Both the position numbers and the translations under genes were made by a program. Positions 55,759 to 64,000 of a DNA stretch of 64,000 bases are shown here, one piece after another. Source of the DNA: Muraenolepis orangiensis (Eukaryota > Chordata > Actinopteri > Gadiformes > Muraenolepididae); contig CM051000.1 of the NCBI GenBank assembly GCA_027704905.1, forward strand, positions 15,950,528-16,014,527, read 5' to 3'. The notes under the pieces are model-generated. The model did not search any database. It saw only the letters and a list, made by a program, of their open reading frames with translations, and was not told where the DNA came from. The stretch's first letter is position 1, and each line of letters begins with the position of its first letter.

Positions 55759-58700
55759 ATGAAACTTCCCAGAGGTTTAGTTGGAACAAAGTATACTGCC
55801 CAAGTCACCATTGCAGACCAAGAAGTGAACTGTCTTTTAGACACAGGGCCTCAAGTTACTACAGTCCCCCTGTCGTTGTATGAGCAACACTTATCGAGTC
55901 AAGCCATTAAGTCCTTAAACAACCTACTTGGGGTAGAAGGAGCTAATGGACAAGAAGTCCCTTACCTGGGATACGTTGAACTGAGCATAACCTTTCCTAA
56001 GGAGTTTGTAGGGGTTGATACAGAAGTGCCAACGTTAGCATTGGTTGTTCCCCATCTCCGTGCTGAAGAACAAGTACTAATTGGCACCAACACCCTTGAT
56101 GTCCTCTACACGGATTATGCTCAGAAGACACCTGCCCTACCCCAGCCTACCTCATTTGGCTATCGTGCTGTTTTAAAGCTTCTACAGCTCAGACAACAGC
56201 AAGCTGAAGATGGTAATTTGGGATGGGTGAAACTACAAGGAAAAATACCAGAAGTTGTTCCAGCCGGCCACCAAGTAGTTCTCAACGGATGTATCAGTGT
56301 GCGTAGGTCCCACACTGACAAATGGGCCATCCTTGAACCCCCTTCAATGTCCTCCTTGCCAGGCGGCCTACTTGTTTCCAGCTGCCTGTTCTCCCTCCCA
56401 ACTGCCAGACACCACACCCAGCTGCCTGTGGTGATAAAAAACGAGTCAGGGCATGACATTACCATTCCCCCAAGAACGGTGCTGGCTGAAGTAAATGCTG
56501 TTCAGCAAGTAATACAAAAATAACCTGCAGTAGCTGACCCCAGCTCTGCAGATAAGTCCGACAGACCCAAATTGAAATTTGACTTTGAAGATTCTCCCAT
56601 ATCCACTGAGTGGAAAGAGCGTGTGACCAGCAAACTCAACTCAATGCCCGAGGTGTTTGCACACCATGACCTTGATTTCGGTCATACTGACAAGGTCAAA
56701 CATCGCATGAGGCTCAGTGATGAGACTCCTTTCAAGCAGCGAGCAAGACCCATACACCCCCAAGACCTTGAGGCAGTTCGAAAACATCTTCAGGAGCTGT
56801 TGAGTTCCGGTGTCATTCGAGAGTCTGAGTCCCCCTTCTCATCACCAATCGTCGTAGTGAGGAAAAAGAATGGTGATGTAAGACTCTGCATTGACTACCG
56901 CAAGCTCAATCTGCAAACCATCAAAGATGCATACGCTCTGCCCCACCTAGAAGAAGCCTTCTCCACCCTAAGTGGGTCGAAGTGGTTCTCCGTGCTTGAT
57001 CTCAAATCTGGGTACTACCAGATTGAGATGAAGGAAGAAGACAAGCAGAAGACGGCATTCGTCTGCCCCCTGGGAGTTTTGTAGGATGCCTCAAGGAATC
57101 ACCAATGCACCATCCACCTTTCAACGCTTGATGGAACGGTGTATGGGCGACATCAATCTGAAAGAGGTCTTGGTCTTCATAGACGACTTAATTGTCTTTT
57201 CAGAGACATTGGAAGAGCACGAGAGCAGACTGCTTCGAGTATTGTCACGTCTGAAAGAATATGGCCTGAAGTTGTCGCCAAAAAAATGCAAGTTTTTCCA
57301 GACTTCCGTCCGATATCTGGAACACATCGTCTCCCAAAATGGAGTAGAGACGGACCCAGAGAAGATAAAAGCCCTTTCAACTTGGCCAATTCCCTGTACC
57401 CTTAAGGCATTAAGGTCCTTTCTAGGCTTCTCAGGGTACTACAGGAGATATGTCAAGGATTACTCGAAAATAGTCAAACCGCTAAATGACTTGACCTCCG
57501 GTTACCCACCACTCCGGAAAGGTTCCAAACCCACTAAGGAGCAGAGTGCACAGTACCACAACCCCAAAGAACCTTTCGGCAGTCGTTGGACATCCACCTG
57601 CCAGCAAGCTTTTCAAACCATCATCGACAAGCTCACATCCGCTCCTGTACTGGGTTTTGCTGATCCTAAGCTGCATTACATCCTGCATACCGATGCAAGT
57701 ACCACCGGGCTAGGAGCAGCCTTATACCAGGAACAAGAGGGGAGGATGCGAGTCATCGCGTTTGCTAGCAGAGGGTTGTCACGGAGCGAGTCCAGATATC
57801 CAGCTCACAAGCTTGAATTCTTGGCACTCGGTCACCGAGAAATTAAAAGACTATCTGTATGGCTGTCCATTCACTGTGGTCACTGACAGTAACCCTCTGA
57901 CGTATCTCCTCACTTCTGCGAAGCTTGATGCCACAAGTTACAGGTGGTTAGCGGCCCTGTCAACTTTCTCTTTCAAACTTCAGTATCGTGCTGGTAAGCA
58001 AAACCAAGATGCTGACGGTCTCTCAAGACGTCCCCATGGTGAGCTGTCAGACGACTTAACATCACAGAAAGAGCGAGAGCGCATACAGCAGTTCACGCGA
58101 CAGCATCTAGCAGACCCCGACATTGTACAAGCCATCTGCGAAAGGCATCTAATCTGCCAAAGAACAGACGATTCTGATGATATTGACCCCGGTATCACTC
58201 TGGTTGAGTCTCTTGCCATCTCTGCAGATGCCATACCAAGCATCTTTGAACAAGAAAGTTCATCCGTCATCCCTCATTTCTCAAGCGAGGAGATAAAGGA
58301 GAAGCAGAGAGCAGATCCTAGCATCAGAGAGGTCATCTATCAGCTCGAGTCTGGAGAGAAGCCCCCTCCTACTGCTAGAGCTGAGCTCCCAGAACTCCCG
58401 CTCTTGTTGCGGGAGTTGAATTGTCTGGAGTTGAGAAGCGGAGTCTTGTATCGACGAAAGCAAGACGGAGCTCATCAAACGTACCAGCTTATCCTACCAG
58501 AGGAGCTGCGGCCCCTTGTGTTGACAAGTCTCCACAATTATCATGGGCCACATGGGAATTGATCGTACTCTCGACCTTGTGAGATCACGTTTCTATTGGC
58601 CCAAGATGGCATTCGCCGTGGAAACCAAGGTCAAGACTTGCAACCGCTGTGTTCGACGTAAAGCCCAGCCAGAGAAAGCCGCTCCCTTGGTCAACATCAA

Positions 58701-60180
58701 GACCAGCAGGCCATTGGAGTTGGTCTGTATGGACTATCTTTCTCTGGAACCAGATAGGAGTAACACAAAATACATACTCGTGATTACCGACCACTTTACG
58801 AAGTACGCGGTGGCAATACCAACTGCAAACCAGAAAGCAAGAACTGTTGCCAAGACCCTCTGGGACCATTTTATCGTCCATTATGGTTTTCCGGAGCGAC
58901 TCCACAGTGACCAAGGTCCAGACTTTGAGTCCAAAACCATCAAGGAACTGTGTGAGCTCGGAGGAATAAGAAAGGTCAGAACAACTCCCTATCATCCGAG
59001 AGGTAATCCTGTCGAGCGGTTCAACCGGACCCTCCTGCAGATGTTAGGCACTCTGGAGTGAGACAAGTTCACTGGGGATTTCGTAAAGCCTCTGGTTCAT
59101 GCGTATAATTGTACCAAGAATGATGTCACTGGCTTTACCCCGTACGAGCTGATGTTTGGAAGACAGCCCAGACTACCAATCGACCTAGCTTTTGGTCTGC
59201 CTGTCCACAAACAACAGAAGTCACACTCACAGTATGTGAGAGATCTTAAAAGTCATCTGGAGGAGAGTTACAGAGTTGCCACTCGTAATGCCCTCAAGAT
59301 AGCGGAGAGAAACAAGACTCGGTTCGACAAACGAGTTACCGAATCCACTCTTGAAGTTGGCGACCGAGTTCTGGTCCGAAGTGTTCGCCTACGTGGTAAA
59401 CATAAGTTAGCTGATAAGTGGGAACCCGACGTCTACAAAGTTGTAAAGCGTGCCGGTGATCTGCCTGTGTATACAGTCAAGCCTGAGACCAAAGACCGAC
59501 CACTGCGCACCTTACATCGTGACCTGCTACTAGCTTGTGGGTTCCTACCAGTAAGTGAACCTGAGAAACCAGTCGCACCAAAGCCAGTCCGTAAACCTCA
59601 CACACGGCGAAATCCTGGTGCTTATGATTCTGAAACAAGCAGTGTTGCAGATATGGAAACACCCTGTGTTAATGGTGACGAAGATATCCCTGTTCCTGTC
59701 CACTGGTTTCCAGATCTGCAGGCCCCAGAGCCAGTCACATTCACTAAGGTGTATGAAACTCGTGGATGGAAGTCAAAACAACCTCCTTGTGCTGATGCTT
59801 CAGAACAGTCAGAATCCGATCCAGACCCTACTACTTCATTTCCTCCTGTTGAGCTGACTCTTGTGGATGAAGAGCCCCTGATGATGTTCCAGTAGATGTT
59901 GAAGAAGACATCTTACCTGAAAGATACCTCTTACCAGAAGTTCTACCTGCAAAGGAGAACCTGAAGAGGAGAAACTTGAAGAGGAAAAACCTGAAGAGGA
60001 AAACCCTGAAAGAGAAGAGAGAACGAACATACCTGAAGCAGTCACTGTCGAGTCCACTCCAGTTGATGCTGAAACTGCTGATGCAGTTACAGATACAGAA
60101 GAGGAAGCTGAATGCCCTGTTCGTCGTTCTTCTAGGATACAGGAGAGGCGAGAGAGAAATCTGATGAACAATCCTCAGTG
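55759..60180 (+). pseudogene. Pol polyprotein of the gypsy element (protease, RT, RNase H, integrase), disrupted
   Basis: Domains in order: an aspartic protease with LLDTGPQVTT near 55834, reverse transcriptase (56572-57400) with the FIDD active-site box near 57178, RNase H (HTDASTTGLGAAL near 57680), and a zinc-binding CNRC segment near 58640. Then follow the integrase core (58700-59060, with VCMDYLSLE and HPRGNPVERFNR) and a basic/acidic C-terminal tail ending near 60180. Disruptions visible are an in-frame TAA at 56521 and an in-frame TGA at 59059, with frame changes near 57080, 57830, 58550 and 59880. The gap near 57080 also removes a few conserved RT residues. Protease has Gly-Pro where Gly-Ser or Gly-Ala is usual. 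This is a dead polyprotein gene; I give no reconstruction. Confidence 0.88.
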
Positions 60181-60337
60181 ATTCAGTCACTTTTCCAAGG
60201 CCTCAGTACTGCCTTTACAAGCTCATTGGATGGAGATGACCACATCCCACGTCCCTGACATCGCCCAAAGTGGTGACCAGTCAACCACTAAGATGCAATG
60301 GATGCAACGGGACGTGCACCAATTCAAGAGGGGAGGG

Positions 60338-61328
60338 TGTAACCCAGGTCATGTAGACTGGTTACTGATGGATAGATGAGGATGTTCTGTCGGGTAATGT
60401 CACTGGTGAAAAGGAGGAGCAAGTCTGCCTAGCTTGACTGCTGCTGACTAGTGGCCAGCCAATGATACTAAGATCTGTGAATTCCCACATTCAGACGGCA
60501 CCCCTCTATTACTTGCCCCGCCCCTTCTCTGTCTCTGCCACTGCAGAGACAGAGGATGCCATTGGTCAGGTTTTTCGGATGAGGCCAGAGTCTGGGTCTA
60601 CCAGGGATGGCGAGCTGCTGAAGGAGATTACATGCGAAGACCATCTTTGGATTTTCCTTGGCGACTCACTCTGCACTGAATCTGTGGTTCTGTCAGTGTG
60701 GTGGATGGAACTGAACTTGACAAGGAACTCGGAACTCTGCACGGTATCCATCCCATAGTACTGCACTCCACAGTGTAGTTGGACTGTCATTGGACTCACT
60801 CACATACATCCATCTGTGGTTCATGTTGGGTTTATTGACTGGGGATTGATGTGTTATTGTGGATTGACTTGCAGGTGATTCTGATCTCATGCTGTTTGTG
60901 TTTGTTCTACTTGCTACAGTTAAAAAATATATTTACCAGGGTGCACCCATAGTTTAAAACCCGTAGGAATCAAATCCTAAACTTAAAGGTTGTTTCACCC
61001 AAAACATTTAAAGGGTTTAAGAAAAGTGAAATTTACAGTGATTACATCACTGATGTCAAGTGGTGACTACAAGTCACATTGGTTATTTACTGAGCTCATT
61101 GTATTTTGTCTATGTCTGTTATATGTGTATTTTGGTACCATTCCCTTTACTTCTATTTTTCTAAATACAAGCCGGCGCTTCTTTAATTCCTACATACCTG
61201 TCTTGTCTCATCATTGGGTTACTCTTAAATGCTCCAGTAGCCGAACCTTAACGATTACTAACCCAGGATTAATACCTTATATGGTAGTGGTCATAAGTCC
61301 ATTACACACAGGTGATACACGTGTTACA
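60338..61328 (+). repeat. 3' LTR of the gypsy element, internally deleted
   Basis: This 991-bp copy lacks the block of about 249 bp present in the 5' LTR. At the deletion point there is a 12-bp inverted repeat (60527-60538 and 60543-60554, GCAGAGACAGAG) that the 5' LTR does not have. The rest aligns closely with the 5' LTR. Confidence 0.9.
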
Positions 61329-61332
61329 GTAC

Positions 61333-62400
61333 CATTCTGACCTTGTTGCTCTCAAACCCAGGCTTGACCTCCTGAACCATGATTCCCCCAGGACTGTTGA
61401 CAATGTTGCTGCCCACACACACTGGTAGTGGTTTTTATTCAAGTTGTCCCACTCACAGTGGAAATCAAGGTTGCCCTCTCCTGTCACAATTTCTAGTGTC
61501 CGATAGGATGAGACTTCATCCAGGACTTTGGCCAGGGCATTTTCTACCTCTAAGCTAAATTCATAGCTCTCAGAGTGACCAAGCGTGTGTAATATTGCGG
61601 TGAGCTGCTTGCTCACCGCAATATTGTGAAGTGTGAAGTGCTTGACAGTCACACAGAGTTTTGGTACCTTCCATTTTCCCTCTGACACTGCACAGCACAG
61701 GTCTTGCCCAATGGAGAACACCAGGTGCTTCATCTTTTCATTAGTCTTTGCCAGCCATAACCATGCTGAGAAACCGGACGAGGTCTGTGGGTAGGAGATT
61801 TTCAGAAGTGAGCTCCATGTCGTCAGCTGTTGGTGGCCACTGTAGGTCTTTGGATACTCTAAAAGCCTACAGAGTATTTAGGTGAAGTAAGAGAGCAACG
61901 TTTTTGTACTTGGTTCCATGAGTGTAAGCTTGTGCAAGAGCATTAGAAACCGTGATTTTCGAGCTGTACACAAGCAAGAAATAAATGGCATTATCATTGT
62001 CATGGTCAAGTTTTGTGAACTGGATATGCTCCTTGATTGGATCTTTCTGAAGCCATTTCCGAAATGTTCTCTGAGTGATAATTTGTGTTGTCCCCACTCA
62101 ATTTCAACTGCATGGAAGATAGCAGTAGGACCTTATTTTGCTGGACAACATGAGTTTTACTGTGTTTCAGTACTGAGACAAATGCCTTTTCATGGGCGGC
62201 TGACATGCAAGCTTGCTGACTAGCTTTTGCTCCTGCTTTGTGAATCCTGCTGCGCTCGTAGTGGGTGAATGCTGTGCGGAACAATTTTAAGCATAAGGGA
62301 TGGTGTTTGGCCTCACAAGCAAAGAGGTCTTTGCCCTTCACTTGGCTCCCATGCATTTTCTCTCACAAGATGAGAAGTATTCAGGTCTCTCCGTTTTGCA
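61333..62400 (-). pseudogene. N-terminal half of the decayed multi-copy element ORF (part 1)
   Basis: Minus-strand frames, in order from the right, give KGKDLFACEAKHHPLCLKLF, ACMSAAHEKAFVSVLKHSK, KDPIKEHIQFTKLDHDNDN with VYSSKITVSNALAQAYT, then PPTADDMELTSENLLPTDL, KHLVFSIGQDLCCAVSEGK and GHSESYEFSLEVENALAKVL. The pieces are collinear but need several frame changes. Across the gypsy insertion the frame continues into 52487 if one GTAC copy is counted, so both parts were one ORF. No conserved catalytic motif is obvious in this half. The function is unknown; it is probably a mobile-element protein rather than a host gene. Confidence 0.55.
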
Positions 62401-62581
62401 ATGACCATCTTTGATCTAAACATTTTGTCCCAAAAAAATGCACTCTGGTGGGAAGATGGGTCTTGCAGAACCCCCTGCAGACAATTACATGTGGAGCGAT
62501 GCTGCTGTGAGGTTGTAAGGTTCTCCCAGAAGGTTGCAAGTAAACTGTTGATAATATATTTATAACAGGTTCAACAGCGAT

Positions 62582-63350
62582 GTGGACTGGTCCCCTGATA
62601 GGGACTTAGCCTTCGACGACACTGGTTTGCTGAATCACCCGTCTCCCACTGCCCCGATTGCCCTCACTACTGACGCTTCCGACGAAGCAGTGGTGGCAGT
62701 GTTTGAACAGTGGGTGAGTGGTGCCTGGCACGACAACGAGAAAAAATACAGCACCTTCGACCGGGAGCTCCTAGGTCTCTTCCTCACTATTCCACACTTC
62801 AGGTCTTCAGGGATTTTTCCAGCCAATCAGAAGCCGGGATTTAAACCAGCCAATCAGAAGCAGGGGATTTTTCCAGCAAACCAGAAGCCGGGATTTAAAC
62901 CAGCCAATCAGAAGCTGGGGATTTTTAAGGGGTGTACTCCAGCACTTCTCATGCTGGGGCGGGAGCTGAGGACCCCACCTGAAATGGCTTATGGACAGAC
63001 ACCGGACAGTCAAGAGGCCCCTGCAGGCGCGGAGTATGCTCATCAACTACAAGACAGAATGGAGGTAGCTCACCAGTTAGCTCGAAGGCAGGCAAAAGCG
63101 GCAAATGTCAGGCAGAAGAGGGCCTATGATGTTCGAGTGAAAGGACACTTTGTCCTTTCACTTTACCGCTGGAGACCCGGTGTGGGTCTACGGACCGAAG
63201 CGTGTAAAGGGACGTTGCCCAAAGTAAGATAACAACTCTCGCGGTCGCAAGTGTGGTCATACACCGGGACCGGGTGGCACCTTATCACGGAGTGGCACAA
63301 CCTGCCTTTCATGTGGCCCCTCCATCCCCACAGCCAGCAACAAGAGCTGA
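62582..63350 (+). pseudogene. Chimeric fragment of a second gypsy-type pol gene with an internal minisatellite
   Basis: A 216-codon open frame joins an RNase H piece (ALTTDASDEAVVAVFEQW, KKYSTFDRELLGLFLTI) to an integrase C-terminal piece (TPALLMLGRELRTPPEMAY, RQKRAYDVRVKG). Between them is a tandem repeat encoding GIFPANQKPGFKPANQK twice. Beyond 63150 the gypsy sequence continues in another frame (AGDPVWVYGPKRVKG, VVIHRDRVAPYHG). The reverse transcriptase end, the rest of RNase H and the integrase core are missing. This differs in sequence from the 52-61 kb element, so it is a separate family. Confidence 0.75.
62811..62935 (+). repeat. 54-bp minisatellite within the gypsy fragment
   Basis: The unit GGGATTTTTCCAGCCAATC, continuing through AGAAGCCGGGATTTAAACCA, occurs twice plus a partial third. 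Each unit is itself two half-units of about 27 bp sharing CCAGCCAATCAGAAGC. The length is a multiple of three and no stop occurs, so the frame stays open. Confidence 0.85.
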
Positions 63351-63379
63351 GGGCACTCCTAGGCGCCAAACGACAATGT

Positions 63380-64000
63380 CAAAAGGTAGGTTTTAAGTTT
63401 AGATTCCCTAAACTATTATGCTTCCCTGATTACAGGTGGCAGACTGTTCCACAAATAGGGCGCACGGTAGGAGAACGCTCTATTCTCTGCTGATTTCTTT
63501 AGGACTTTTGGGATCCTGAAGACCGGAGGGGCCGAGAAGGACAATAGGGAACAATAAGGTCCTTCAGGTATAAGGGTGCGAAATCGTTGTTAGCTAGTCG
63601 GAAACACTACAGTGGAGAGAGTCAGGAGCTTCGGGTTTCTCGAGGGTCCACATCAGCGAGGACTTGACCTGGACTCACCACTCACCACCACAGAAACGGC
63701 CAGACAACGGCTCTTCTTCCTGCCTACAGGTTGTGGAGGCTCAGCATGGACTCTAGGATACTCTCCAGGATACTCTAGACTTCTCCAGGTGCACCATAAA
63801 GAGTGTCCCGATTGGCTACATCACCGCCACCCTCAACCGCCAAGAGGGTGGTGAAGAGGGTGGTGGGAACTACTCGGCAAATTGCCGAAAAAAAATCTTG
63901 ATATTTTCGTAGAAGGGAGCCTCCATGCATAACACGTGATCCCAAGTGGGGTCCCAACCCACAGGTTGGGAAACTCCAACCTCACTTCTACATGCTGTAC
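63380..64000 (+). mobile_element. Repeat-derived right edge with an L2-like LINE fragment
   Basis: At about 63690-63890 plus-strand frames resemble L2 LINE polyprotein pieces: ETARQRLFFL, then SRCTIKSVPIGYIT in another frame, then RVVGTTRQIA. The stretch 63430-63610 (AGACTGTTCCACAAATAGGG) looks like part of a fish interspersed repeat I cannot name. I see no host exon. Confidence 0.45.

Larger units (their letters stand above)
52492..61328 (+). mobile_element. Ty3/gypsy LTR retrotransposon with PNMA-like Gag, complete ends but defective coding region
   Basis: The 8.8-kb element has two LTRs (52492-53726 and 60338-61328), each starting TGTAACCC and ending GTTACA, and a GTAC target duplication. 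The internal order is Gag, zinc knuckle, protease, reverse transcriptase, RNase H, integrase. This order places it in Ty3/gypsy rather than Ty1/copia. A possible tRNA primer site starting TGGCGAGC lies a few bases inside the 5' LTR (about 53734). The purine run AAGAGGGGAGGG directly before the 3' LTR is the polypurine tract. The coding region carries several in-frame stops and frame changes, so this copy is not expected to be autonomous. Confidence 0.92.

Noticed and set aside
59831..60190. Minus-strand Ser/Phe-rich frames opposite the gypsy pol tail
   Set aside because: They are antisense of the acidic, Glu/Lys-rich tail of pol; low complexity only.

Overview
This is nuclear DNA from a ray-finned (teleost) fish. 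The protein-coding genes are intron-rich vertebrate orthologues with GT/AG splice sites. The non-coding DNA is full of CA/TG microsatellites, L2/Rex-like LINE tails, a hAT-type element and Ty3/gypsy retrotransposons of fish type. The very high density of long dinucleotide arrays would fit a cod-like (gadiform) fish, but that is only a guess.

Layout. 1-7.2 kb: sirt3 (minus, its 3' end cut by the window edge) and psmd13 (plus, complete), head to head over about 600 bp. 8.7-18.5 kb: a junctophilin most like jph3 (plus, 5 coding exons). 19.8-23.7 kb: znf319 (plus, one coding exon). 25.8-32.3 kb: csnk2a2 (plus, 11 exons). 34.3-37.5 kb: matcap1/KIAA0895L (minus, 6 exons). 42.0-44.1 kb: gabarapl2 (minus, 4 exons). 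44.9-48.3 kb: nqo1 (minus, 6 exons). From about 48.4 kb to the right edge I see no host gene. That part is layered mobile DNA: a decayed minus-strand multi-copy ORF split by an 8.8-kb Ty3/gypsy element with two LTRs and a GTAC target duplication, a 5'-truncated LINE, and a chimeric gypsy fragment with a minisatellite inside its reading frame.

The host genes do not form one pathway. They cover mitochondrial deacylation (SIRT3), the proteasome lid (PSMD13), ER-plasma-membrane junctions in excitable cells (JPH3), a C2H2 zinc-finger protein (ZNF319), CK2 kinase (CSNK2A2), tubulin detyrosination (MATCAP1), autophagy (GABARAPL2) and quinone detoxification (NQO1). In human, SIRT3 and PSMD13 lie on 11p15.5 and the others on the long arm of chromosome 16, so the window joins two human synteny blocks.

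The most unusual signals are at splice junctions. In psmd13 and csnk2a2 the 3' end of an exon plus its 5' splice site has been tandemly copied into the following intron, making arrays of decoy donors. In nqo1 and matcap1 several splice sites abut long TG/CA, G-run or ATC arrays. jph3 carries about 16 copies of a decapeptide repeat inside its normally unique cytoplasmic region. The exon models were built by hand from reading frame, splice sites and family resemblance; every junction listed keeps the codon phase.
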